Made by a program: the position numbers and the translations under genes. From positions 40,550,287 to 40,614,286 of the forward strand of contig CM037590.1 in NCBI GenBank assembly GCA_021018995.1: a DNA stretch of 64,000 nucleotides, read 5' to 3'. Below are positions 54,587-64,000 of this stretch, piece after piece. How positions within the stretch are numbered: position 1 is the first letter of the stretch; each line of letters opens with the position of its first letter. The stretch comes from Chloranthus sessilifolius. Taxonomy: Eukaryota > Streptophyta > Magnoliopsida > Chloranthales > Chloranthaceae. Under the pieces are notes generated by a model. That model was not told where the DNA came from, ran no database searches, and saw nothing but the letters and a program-made list of their open reading frames with translations.

Positions 54587-54835
54587 GGTACCTCTATTCG
54601 CATCTACCAGTTTACATATGGGTCCTTACGTTGAGAATCATTGATTGCACTGAATTAAATGATCGATATCATTTTTCATTGCGATCTTTCACATTATGAG
54701 GTAATATCGCACGAACATTTTTTGTTTACACGTGATGTGACGTGGCACTGATCACTAAAAAGTGTTTTAGGGTCACTTTTTAGCTATCAGTGCCACACGT
54801 AAACAAAAATTACCCGTCTAATGTTACACATATGG
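54587..54835. mobile_element. Fold-back MITE, family FB-A, copy 5
   Basis: The left terminus GGTACCTCTATTCGCATCTA is intact and the central mirrored block GTTTACACGTGATGTGACGTGGCACTGAT / ATCAGTGCCACACGTAAAC is clear. The right outer arm is lost after about 54835. A further decayed relative lies at 54300-54545. Confidence 0.7.
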
Positions 54836-55589
54836 TATCAAGCCGGTAGACCGACATTTATGTGGATTTTTCCAATAATATGTTGGCTTCCCAGAGAAGA
54901 CACTATCTAAGGAGCGTCACTATTATTGCAAAATTTTCTAATATTCATGAAAAAATAATTGAGAAGCAAGCAATAAGCATCATTAAGTTAGGATTATGAA
55001 AAGAGCAACTTCCCCAAATCTAATAATCTCTGAATGACTTTAGGGGTGGTTTAGACTTACCCTCATACCTTTGATTATTTGATTAGTTAGGATTCTTCGG
55101 TCAACTAATATTAAGGCAAAATTTTACGTCTTGTTAGCTGTTCATTCATTTGGACTTTGATGTGCGACTTTGAGAGTTTGAGGTATTCAAATGCATATGC
55201 TCTTTAATGTCTGTGCACGTCTTAAGCTCCTCTTCAATGCACAGCTGACAAGACTTATCTCAATATCTATAATGAGCTGTTGGCTTACTGCAGACAATTT
55301 TTCTTTTACCAAAAGCCGTTTCGTGTGCAAAAGGAGAAATAATTGCATGTTTTAGTCATTTGAGAATTGACAGTAGTGGAGGATCTTTCAAACCTATCCC
55401 ACGTAAGGGTCCTCCTAATCGCACAACTGCTGGCTATTGCATAGTTTTTTAAAGTCTACAATGCCCTATATCCATTAGGGATTTGATTTACTATTAAAAA
55501 ACAGTGCCAGAAATTTAAATGGGTAAATGTGAAAACATTAAAATAGTGTTTTACTAAATTTCCATTTCATTATTTTTTGTATTTCTCAA

Positions 55590-55960
55590 GCATGGTTGGA
55601 AATCTTAGATTTCCTAATTATCCAGCTCCAATATCGAGATGTCTTAATGATATGGTGTGAAACAAAAATATCCCTTACTTTATTAAATAAGTGTTTGATC
55701 TTACACCATTAAAAAATATTTTACTGTAATGTCACATAACAAATATCTGTAATCAATCTAAACAGTTCAAGTGATTGTCCGTGATTGGAACATATCTTAG
55801 TTTAAAAATTATACTTATAACTCAATTGAGTACGGTCTTATTAATGATCTTCAATATTACTGATTAAAAAATAGGAATAATAGCATATATTAGAATGTAT
55901 AGATTTGGACACACTATAATAATTGTTGACTAGATCATCACATAGACTGAATACCGGAGG
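55590..55960 (-). repeat. Dispersed repeat, family R3, copy 3 (inverted)
   Basis: Read on the minus strand it has the R3 blocks in order (GATGATCTAGTCAAC, CATTCTAATAT, ATGTTCCAATCACGGACAAT, CACTTGAACTGTTTAGATTG, TTTTTTAATGGTGTAAGATC, TTTCACACC, AGACATCTCGATATTGG). No exon-like insert is present. Confidence 0.6.
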
Positions 55961-56483
55961 AAAAATAGTGCTAGATACATAAACCGATAGGTCTGCTTTC
56001 AATAGTTTCATAGCCTAACATTCTATATAAATTAAAGTCTAAAAAAAATGGTTACTCTACTCGCCCAAGAGAACTCATCCGGAGCGACAATAGTAAGCAA
56101 TGGAGTAGAAACGACCGGAGTTCTATTTCATTATGACCTTGTGTCATATGGTTCTAAAACTAAGACCCGATTCAGGATCCAAAACGACCTCATTCATCCC
56201 CTTTCTTCTTTGACAAATCAGCCAGTTATAAAATGTTTCAAGATCCTACGGTTACGAATTTTCTGTAATTTGGACTTTGGAGCTGTCGTCCTTGGGTCTC
56301 TCCAGCAGGTCCTCGTTTAACCGTGGGACCGGAGGGTGACGGATGGAGGAAAGAAAATGGTACATAAAAAGAGTTAGTCTAAAAAAAATGGGTGTCCCAT
56401 GGGTCTGTGACAGCTTGGCTTGACATGAAGGGACTTCCAATGCGCATAATGGGACTGCTTTAATGGGCATAATGGGTGGACAC

Positions 56484-56703
56484 CAAGGTAACAAAATTGG
56501 TATTGGTATTGGGTATCGATTATTGGAGGACCGATATGAATCAGCCAATACGTATTGGCCTATTTATTATTATTATTTTTTTCAATATTAGTATCTACCG
56601 ATATTGAATACATATCGACCGATACCCGATACGTATCAACAAATATGGGCCTATATTAGCTGATACTGATACATATCGGTTTGCCAAAAAATCGATACGT
56701 ATC

Positions 56704-56758
<55 letters not shown>

Positions 56759-56768
56759 TGATACCTTG
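56484..56768. mobile_element. hAT MITE, GTATCAAAANCGGTATCGG family, copy 3
   Basis: Ends CAAGGTAACAAAATTGG and the inverse of GTTTGATACCTTG. Exact 8-bp target duplication GTGGACAC (56476-56483, 56769-56776). An internal (TA)n tract (56705-56755) has expanded inside the right half. Confidence 0.92.
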
Positions 56769-56822
56769 GTGGACACTTATTGTAGAGATTAACTCATATA
56801 AAAACGACATTATGACTATTGT

Positions 56823-57740
56823 TAGGGGTGTTATCGGGTCAGTTCGGGTCGGTTTTGGGGCAAAATCAAAACCGAATCGATAACTATCGGTTTTTATTTT
56901 ATGAAACCGAAATCGAACCGATAAGGTTCAAAATCGAAATCAAACCGATAACTATCGGTTCGGTCGGTTCGATCAATTTTCGGTTCCTAAACCTTAATTT
57001 TTTATTTATTTTTATTAGGAAGCCATTGTCAATTCATAAGGGTCAGACCATTAAAGACTCTGTCGATTGTTGCCTATATCGCTAATTCGCTATTAACCAT
57101 CCAAAAGTAAGTGATTGATCAGATGGCTAAGAACATTTTTCAGAAATTAATGCACCATTCAGACAGTCCATATCAATGGGTATTTTCTATATAATTTTAT
57201 TTTAAATAAAAAATGATAAATATATGAGAACAATTCAGAAAACCAAAATCCCAAATGCAAAACCCCAAAATCCAAATCAACAAAAATACAAACTACAAAG
57301 GGAGTCCTAAGAAAACCCAAAATCACACATTCAAATGCACTATACAAACATCACAATTAAATAAAATGGGGTCTTAAAATCCCATAAATATATATCCTTT
57401 AAATCCATTACCACTCCCAAAAGCCTTTTAACTTAAATGGTTCTTCCAACAATAGAAAAACACATGAGAATATAATATTTCAAATGGGGAAAACAGACTT
57501 CGTTTGCAACCTAAGTTTTGTATGCACTATGAACTTATGCAGTTTGGTAGCACCACTATTGGTTTCTTATCGGTTCGGTTTCGATTTTTTAACGTTAAAA
57601 TCGAAACTGAACCGATAACTATCGGTTTTTATTTTTCAAAATAGAAACTGAACCGATATATCCCAAAATCGAAACTGAACCGAAATTCGGGTTGATTTCG
57701 GTCGGTTTGGTCGGTTCAGATCGGTTTCTGCACAGCCCTA
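56823..57740. mobile_element. hAT element, TAGGGGTGTTATCGG type, with exact target duplication
   Basis: Termini TAGGGGTGTTATCGGG and the inverse of GCACAGCCCTA. Exact 8-bp duplication ACTATTGT (56815-56822, 57741-57748). Both ends are packed with AACCGATAACTATCGGTT-type palindromic subterminal motifs. The 918-bp body has no transposase. It anchors the classification of the elements at 908, 5484, 6550 and 18353. Confidence 0.92.
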
Positions 57741-57832
57741 ACTATTGTTATTCCTGGACAAAAAAAGTAGATAGGAGATGCTGTCGTTGACGAAATTGAG
57801 TGGTCACCGACTCATAAGTCAAAAAGACATTA

Positions 57833-58162
57833 ATTTTACCTCTAGTTGCGCCTAACTGTAGACATTTATACTAAACTGTTGACCGTGTCGAATAAGATGG
57901 CGGTGATCTTTTTTCATTCCAATCTTCCACACAATGGATCTTGAGACCATGAACTTGTCATCAGACAGTCAAGTTTTTATTCTATGTGACACGGGTTCGA
58001 AAACTTTATCATTTGATAGCACGCCCATGGTCTCAAGATCCCTTGTATGGAAGATTGGAATAAAAAATGATCATTATCTTCTGATTCAACATTTCAATGT
58101 AGTCAACAGTTTTCACTATAGGCGCCTACCAGTAATCTTGTGGGCGCGAATAGAGGTACCCT
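57833..58162. mobile_element. Fold-back MITE, family FB-A, copy 6
   Basis: The right terminus, inverted, AGGGTACCTCTATTCGCGCC matches the left ATTTTACCTCTAGTTGCGCC. Inner arms: CAATCTTCCACACAATGGATCTT against AAGATCCCTTGTATGGAAGATTG, and CCATGAACTTGTCATC against its mirrored partner. The centre is shorter than in other copies. Confidence 0.85.
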
Positions 58163-58202
58163 TTCTTTAGAGTTTATTAAAATAAAAAATATATAATAAT
58201 AA

Positions 58203-58602
58203 GTGTAGTTATTCTCACTCCATCTCCTTCAACCGGCATACATTGACCGCTTTTGAATCAGATGGTGAAGATCATTTTTTGTCCTCATTTGTCCCACAAT
58301 GAATCTATAGATCATGGTCCTACGATTAGAGGGCCAGTTTTTCATTGTACTTAGCACACAACTCAAAAAGTAATATCGCACACATCATGCTCAAGCATGC
58401 TTTTAGGGCCATCTTTTGAGATGTGTGTCACGTGTAATTAAAAATTGACCATCTGATGATAAGATCATGATCTATAGATCCATTTTATAAAAGATTGAGA
58501 CAAAAAATGATCTTCATTATCTGATTTAAAGTTGGTCAATGCATGACCGTTGGAAAAGATAGGGCGAGAAAGGATTCCTTCGGGGTGAGAATAATCGTAC
58601 CC
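58203..58602. mobile_element. Fold-back MITE, family FB-A, copy 7
   Basis: Begins near GTGTAGTTATTCTCACTCC and ends, inverted, GGGTACGATTATTCTCACCCC. Inner arms ATCAGATGGTGAAGATCATT / AATGATCTTCATTATCTGAT, ATGAATCTATAGATCATG / ATGATCTATAGATCCAT, and a central ATCATGCTCAAGCATGCTTTTAGG hairpin. It lies 40 bases from copy 6. Confidence 0.85.
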
Positions 58603-58989
58603 AAAAAAAATTTGTTGTGGCTGCTTCCCACTAGCTTGCTAAGAATTGGACCCATTTGATCATTTGAGTTAAAGCAATCGAATAACATTTAATATCAATG
58701 GTCACCAAGCAAACCCATGTATTAATAAATTTTACATGACCTTCGGCTTTGGTGTCCATTTACTTTTTAAACTTTGGCATTTATCTTAGTACGTGCACCT
58801 GCTTCTCGTTCTTCCATGTCCTTGAGCCGCCTCTTTTTCTTCTGCTCCATGCTCTAAACAAGAAACCCCAAAAAACTTATAAATAAAGGTTTTTAGACGG
58901 AGAGAGATAGTCTTTTTTTTTTTGGGTAATTTAGTTTGAGATTGTAGGATCCTCACTCTTATTATTAAAAAAAATAAAATAAAGATGAT

Positions 58990-59230
58990 TACATATGAGT
59001 AAACATGAGAAATAAATCATTTCTAAGGAGAGAATTCAAAATTCTAAGGTTCTCTGGATATGTTGGCATATCAATGTTCTCATGAAGAGACCGACCCAAA
59101 TTTACCAAGAAATCAGCTGTTTTGTTTGTTTCCCTCGAAATATGGGATATCTTAAAATGATCAAAGCTAGATAAATCTCTCTTATTGTCTTCAATCATAT
59201 AGATAATGACGACACCTCTCAAAAAAATAA
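58990..59230 (-). pseudogene. LINE RNase H relic
   Basis: The minus strand encodes FKISHISRETNKTADFLVNL within 77 codons. The HISRETNKTAD segment is the last conserved motif of the plant LINE RNase H domain (usual form: H-x-x-R-E-x-N-x-x-A-D). The rest of the domain and the reverse transcriptase are absent. Confidence 0.65.
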
Positions 59231-59495
59231 CAACGAAAGAAGAGACAAAGCTCTAAGTTACTTCTCCTAAATTCTCAGAGCTCTCTAATTTCATTTCATT
59301 TAGAGAGAGAGAGAGCTCATCATCGTTTTGTCTATCTTCTCCTTCTTCTACGTCTTCTTCTGTCCCTCCTTTTTCTTCAAGTATCTTAACTTGTAATATA
59401 ACTAAGCTACCCATCTACAAGTTCATGTAAAAAAATATTTAGTAAGAGTATTTTTGTTTTTTTAAGTTTTTATTAAAAATAAAACTTATCACCAG

Positions 59496-59621
59496 CACTA
59501 CAAATTAAAAATAAGACTATTAACGACAGTTTTTTTAACACAAAACTGCCGCTATTAGTCTTGTTGCTACAAAAAATTGTCTTAACAGAAAGTGCCACTA
59601 AAACACCTTATTTTTGTAGTG
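59496..59621. mobile_element. CACTA MITE, copy 3
   Basis: Begins CACTACAAATTAAAAATAAG and ends TTATTTTTGTAGTG. Exact 3-bp duplication CAG (59493-59495, 59622-59624). Shares ACTATTAACGACAGTTTTTT and GCCGCTATTAGTCTT subterminal motifs with the other two copies. 126 bp. Confidence 0.93.
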
Positions 59622-59863
59622 CAGATTGTAAACTTCAGCCTTACAAAAGAAACTGATCACAACACTCATATTTCCAAAGTCGAACTTCAAATCAGGTTGA
59701 GACTCATCCGAAGAGAAGCATCCATAGAAGCTTAACCACCTTTTAAATATAGAATGAATCCCATATGGAAAGTGCATTAGCCTCTACAATGTTGGTCAAA
59801 AAAAGATCGTGAGCCGCAAAGCTCAATAGATAAAATTAACATTTCCAACTAAACCCTGTTCTT

Positions 59864-59866
<3 letters not shown>

Positions 59867-59926
<60 letters not shown>
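59867..59926. repeat. (CT)n(AT)n compound microsatellite
   Basis: About 20 CT units run directly into about 10 AT units. Confidence 0.95.
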
Positions 59927-60348
59927 CACACAAGAATTTATACTTAATGCAAAAATGATTTTAAAATACTTCTAGCTTTGATTATTTCATTGGACACTTT
60001 AAAAAAACAACCTTAAAAAACAAATGTTTTAGCAAAAAATTAGTGTGTCCTAAATGAGGGGGTGGGGGTCTCTATTCATAGAGAAATGAGTGATCAAGGG
60101 GCTCCTAATTAGGTTTTAGTTATAATGGAAGGTTAGGTTTAGCTAATGGGTTCATTTAAGGATTCGGAGATTTTAGAGGGTTGGAGAAGATGAAGATGGG
60201 GTAGCCACTTAAATGACATAAAAACAATTCAAGAGGTGTATGGGGGCATAATGAGGATGTTTAAAAACTACCCTCAAGGTCTAGGATGGTCCCAAAGTCA
60301 ACAAGGATCAATGAAGATCTCAAAATCTCGAAGTTGTAGGTTTTAACT

Positions 60349-60515
60349 CATGCGTGCATATTATGCACGTATGCCTTAAAACCAAATGGAAACTGAGAAG
60401 TCCAACGCCTGAGCCGAGAGCACTTTTCTGGAGAAAATCATAATTTGATCAAATGTAAATATTATGTACGGATGGGTCAATTTTTCTCATACATACATAA
60501 TATGTACACATCGGT
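60349..60515. repeat. Three related ATTATGYAC half-palindromes
   Basis: GTGCATATTATGCACGTATG near 60353, ATATTATGTACGGATGGG near 60460 and ATAATATGTACACATCGG near 60498 are variants of one palindromic motif. Spacing is uneven. They lie to the left of the copia RT relic, opposite the paired-palindrome array on its right. Confidence 0.5.
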
Positions 60516-60889
60516 TAATTTTGGTAATGCCCATTGGATGTATCATCTCCAGCTACCCCAAAATGATATATTATATTTAATTAATCGAACTTTTCTATTA
60601 AAAGCTATGGCCATCATAAGTTAGCTTGCTATCGAGAGTCGCAAAACATCATGAATCGGTGAAACGCTATTTTTTGGAGCTTCGAGCCTCTATTGGCTGA
60701 CTTCGGGATTATCCATAGATCTTTCTCTAAAGTTTTTCTAAGCTTCCTAATGGTATCTACACATGTCATCAATTGTTAACTTGTTATAACCAATTCCCTT
60801 CTTATATCATTTCTATAATAATCCTATGTACATTTATATAAAGCATTACATTCCTTTACAACTAAAGCATTGCATTCCTTTACAACTCA

Positions 60890-61840
60890 ATGAAATGATT
60901 CATTCCTTGGAATCCACCAGCCCACACTACATCCTCCCTCTACCATCTCACCCAAACAAATCAAAGTCCAAGAATGGTTTTTCCAACCTCAAACGCCCTT
61001 TTAGCTTCACTGCCTCTCACCACCTTGAATGAACCAATATCTTACACCATTGTCTCTAAACTTCCTCAATGGCACACTGCCATGTCTGAAGTATTTCAAG
61101 CGCTTCTCTCTCAAGAAACTTGGATTATCACATCCAATATCACGTGGATGGTTCTGTGGCCCTCTATAAGGTTCGGTTAGTTGTGAAAGGCTACACTCAA
61201 GAAGAAGGGATTGCTATCACGTGACCTTCAGCCCTTGAGCCCCGTTATCAAACAACCCACCATCCGTGCCATATTATCCCTCGCTCTCCATTCTAACTGG
61301 TCTATTGAGCAATCAGATGTATCCAATGGTTTCTTGCATGGGTTTCTCAATGAAGATTCTATATGCAACAATCACATGGTCATGTCGATCCTTCACATCC
61401 TCTTCATGTGAACTTCGAAAGACAACCTATGGCCTTAAACAAGTACCTCAGGGCTAGTATGATTTGTTCTCTATGTTCTTACTCCACAAAGGATTCACTA
61501 ATAGTTGGGTCGATCCTTTGTCGTTAATTCTTCACCATAATTGTGACATTTTCTTACTACTCATCTATGCTGACGACAATATTGGTCACCAGCAACAATG
61601 CAAATCTCATGGCATCCCTATGTATCCCAATTTTTCAATGAAGGAACTGGATCACCATGAATTACTTTCTAAGAATTGAAGTCCTTGAAACTCTCAAGTG
61701 GTTCCTACTCTACGAGGACAAATTGCAGTCGATGTACTTACTTGTGCAGCCATGATAGAACGCAAGAGCCATGTACCTCGCCAATTTGCACCAAGATCTC
61801 ATCCACTTTCGGCGACAAATTGATCCATCTGAACAATCCC
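60890..61840 (+). pseudogene. Ty1/copia reverse transcriptase relic
   Basis: The plus strand, across several frames, encodes the start of a copia reverse transcriptase domain: EPISYTIVSKLPQWHTAMSE (near 61030-61090), VIKQPTIRAILSLALHSNWS then IEQSDVSNGFLHGFLNED (61250-61355), TTYGLKQVPQG (about 61420-61455), a remnant of the YVDD active-site block near 61565 in which only part of the motif is readable, and FSMKELDHH near 61635. Stops and frame shifts are frequent and the key acidic pair is damaged. No gag, integrase or flanking LTR pair belongs to it in the window. Confidence 0.82.
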
Positions 61841-61849
61841 TTTAATCAA

Positions 61850-62460
61850 AGGAATTGATTGGATATTCGATTAATTCTAATTTAATCTAAAGATTACACA
61901 AACACTAATAATCACCGCAACGCAAAATTTATGTGGAAATCCAATCACTGGGGAAAACCACGGGATCAAAGTCTACAAACAAATCCACTATGAAATTAAA
62001 TAATTACACAAAGTTTCAATGATATACCGAACAAATGCACATGTCCTATCAAATCCCCGTGCAATCCAACTTCCTATCGTAAGTCGTCTCCATAGCCTTC
62101 AGATTTGAATGCTCTCCTCTACCGTTGAAGAATGCACAACGATCCACCTTGAGATCTATAAGGCTATCAATCACACACCCTAATCTCTAGAGCATCAAAC
62201 ACCCAACTCAATTGGAAAAATTAATAAGAAAATGAAGGAGGAAGGAAAACCTTTTAAATAAGCAATTTTAGCAAATCACAAGATTTCAAAAGGAGGAAGA
62301 AGGAGTTTTAAGGAAACCCACTAAGGAAGAAGAAGCATACCACTTGCTTAATTCCTTCCTCTTTTAGAAAACCTTTTTATTGAAACCCTAAAACCACTCA
62401 AGAGGACAATTAAAGAAAAAGTCCAAAAAATCCCTTTTTCGCGTATGAACAAAAGAGTGA
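61850..62460 (-). other. Possible copia (Sirevirus-like) LTR segment
   Basis: On the minus strand the phrase CCGTGGTTTTCCCCAGTG then GGATTTCCACATAAATTTTGCG resembles a block near the 3' part of many plant copia LTRs. Further right the minus strand reads GACAAAAAGGGGGAGAAAA (62979-62997), like the purine-rich motif found in Sirevirus-type elements. No LTR partner is visible, so this is tentative. Confidence 0.3.
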
Positions 62461-62482
62461 TGTAAGGTTCTGTTCGAGAAGC

Positions 62483-62673
62483 CACAGCTAGCTGTGAATA
62501 CCACAATAACTCTTTGTGGGAATAACAGCTAGTTGTGGTAAAACTCACAGCTCGTTGTGGTTAATGAAACAGAAAGCAACAACAACTACCTGTGAACAAA
62601 TCAACAACTCACTGTGGACATTGAAACACACTACTGCTATAGCTAGCTGTGAACATTCCAACAGCTCGCTGTG
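62483..62673. repeat. Paired-palindrome array, left block (four pairs)
   Basis: Eight copies of a motif close to CACAGCTAGCTGTG, a perfect 14-base palindrome at 62483-62496. Units end at 62496/62518, 62537/62559, 62594/62616 and 62651/62673, so the partners of each pair are offset by 22 bp every time. Spacers between units are AT-rich and not conserved. Confidence 0.88.
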
Positions 62674-63228
62674 GACATTACTTCAAGGAATCAACAAATA
62701 TTTTTTACAAAAATCTTTTATGAGATAAAAGCATGGTCAAAGATATGTGAATTATAGCCTTGTTAACTATGACGGTTCTACTAATTTTATATATTGATCT
62801 ATATAAAGAAGCAAATAGGAAAATACATGGACATTTGATCTCCTCCTAAATCTATGCCTAGCCTAAGCCAAAATGGGTCTTGATCAATCACCTGCAAAAT
62901 AGACACACCAAACACATATATCCAGAAACAATAATAATATGATAATCAAATCAAACATCCATCATCATTAAATATTTTCTCCCCCTTTTTGTCAGAAAGT
63001 GACAAAGGGATACGACAAAAAGAGATAGAGGCAAACACAACTAATATGAACACAACATAGTATAGGAGCACATGATATTAAAAGAAGGAAAAATTAATGC
63101 CCCACATGACCACCATAATAAACCCACATCCAAATTAAATAATGTATCAATTGTCAATCGCTAAGAGAAAAGAAGAAAGTGGTTTAAGAAGAAAAGAAAG
63201 AAAAAAAAATTCACCTTATTTTCAAATA
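62674..63228. other. Spacer between the two palindrome blocks
   Basis: About 555 bases without the motif. It contains ATTTTCTCCCCCTTTTTGTC at 62979-62998, purine-rich on the minus strand. No gene is seen. Confidence 0.4.
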
Positions 63229-63816
63229 ACAGCGCATTGTGGGGATAACCACAACTCACTGTGGTAGGAAAAAAAGTCCAATATATATATTTTTAATTTA
63301 ATAAAAAAAAACTCAAATGACAGTTTGCTGTGGGAAAAATCACAGCTCGCTATGGTAGAAAAAAATTCCAGCCACAGCTAGTTGTCACACAACAACAACT
63401 AGCTGTGAATGACAAAACATAGTCTCAACAAAAACAAAAATCTCATCCACAGCTCGCTGTGGCTAGACGACAACTTGCTGCCATCAAAAAAACTTTCCAG
63501 CAATAGCTAGCTGTCACACTACATCAGCTAGTTGTGTAAACAAAATAGTGAGCAACAAAAAAATCTCTAGCCACAACTAGCTGTCACAAACCTGCAGCTA
63601 GCTGTGTATACCAAACAGAGAGTAAACAGAAACTCCACAGCTACCTGTCAAATACCAATAGCTAGTTGTGTTGAACAAAGCCGAGACCCAAAAAAGAACT
63701 AAAATCCTTGCCACAATGCGCTATGGGAAAGCCACAGCTCACTGTGAAACAAAAAAAATATGACAGAGAATTGCGTAACCGCACAGCTCATTGTGATTAT
63801 ATCACAAGAAGTTGTC
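63229..63816. repeat. Paired-palindrome array, right block (nine pairs)
   Basis: Eighteen more motif copies. Unit ends: 63241/63263, 63332/63354, 63386/63407, 63461/63482, 63515/63536, 63585/63606, 63649/63670, 63725/63746, 63795/63816. The first two pairs are offset by 22 bp and the other seven by 21 bp. Distances between pairs vary from about 50 to 90 bases. Unit forms include CACAGCTCGCTGTGG, CACAGCTAGTTGTC and CAGCTAGCTGTG. Confidence 0.88.
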
Positions 63817-64000
63817 AAGCAATTTTATTATTATTATTTTCAAAACTAGGGGAAGAGCTCAAAAGGAACACAAAATTTTAAAAATTGGTTGCCAATATCT
63901 ATAATGATATGATGCATAAAACAGATCAACAATCATGAAAGAGGAGCATCCAATTATGCATTCAATGTAGTACTAATAAATGCGATAAAATTACTGATTT
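63817..64000. other. Right edge, AT-rich, no feature recognised
   Basis: The palindrome motif stops at 63816. No open frame or repeat is visible in the remaining bases. Confidence 0.35.

Noticed and set aside
62483-63816. CRISPR array
   Set aside because: The repeats are 14-base degenerate palindromes in pairs with irregular gaps, in plant DNA; there are no uniform repeats or spacers and no cas genes.

Overview
This is a plant nuclear window, most likely from a flowering plant with a transposon-rich genome. It is AT-rich, has one clear intron-containing host gene, and otherwise consists of retrotransposons, MITEs, fold-back elements and microsatellites. There are no bacterial operons, rRNA genes, CRISPR arrays or functional tRNA genes. 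The species cannot be named from the sequence.

Host genes. The only confidently identified gene is a five-exon minus-strand gene at 24873-29947. It encodes a 344-residue alpha/beta hydrolase of the ABHD17 (FAM108) family, with complete splice sites and the serine hydrolase motifs. Its two long introns are enlarged by a hAT-type MITE, a tRNA-like SINE and a 5'-truncated LINE. A second minus-strand gene appears to start near 5.3 kb and leave the window at position 1. It has a TATA box, a telo-box leader, an ATG exon at 5022-5099 and a 120-codon open exon at 1-362. I do not recognise its product.

Layout. 0-8 kb: the unidentified gene, with hAT elements in and around it. 8.6-13.1 kb: a minus-strand LTR element of about 4.5 kb without recognisable gag-pol (LARD-like). 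13.1-14.7 kb: LTR-like AT-rich DNA. 15-17.7 kb: fold-back MITEs and a hAT MITE. 17.9-19.55 kb: a LINE relic split by a hAT-like element. 19.8-22.1 kb: a Harbinger-like element packed with TTGAC/GTCAA motifs. 22.2-23 kb: a dispersed repeat that appears to hold a captured exon. 24.9-30.3 kb: the ABHD17 gene. 30.6-35 kb: fold-back MITE, a tandem duplication with a CACTA MITE, and a Helitron-like end. 35.1-36.1 kb: a copia gag relic. 36545-43531: a young Ty1/copia element with 5-bp target duplications. 44.9-59.6 kb: a mosaic of LINE, hAT, CACTA, Harbinger and fold-back copies. 60.8-64 kb: copia reverse-transcriptase relic followed by a striking array of paired palindromes.

Several insertions are proven inside the window itself. 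Three CACTA MITEs have exact 3-bp duplications, and one has its empty site preserved in a neighbouring tandem copy. Most hAT-type MITEs have 8-bp duplications, and a LINE has a 17-bp duplication. The most unusual observations are: (1) thirteen pairs of palindromes at 62.48-63.82 kb, each pair offset by 21-22 bp, an architecture repeated with another palindrome at 14.4 kb; (2) the copia element's frameshifts, those examined being nearly all single-base contractions ending abruptly inside the 3' LTR, which suggests consensus error rather than decay; (3) the TTGAC-dense Harbinger-like element; and (4) a seven-copy long-hairpin MITE family.
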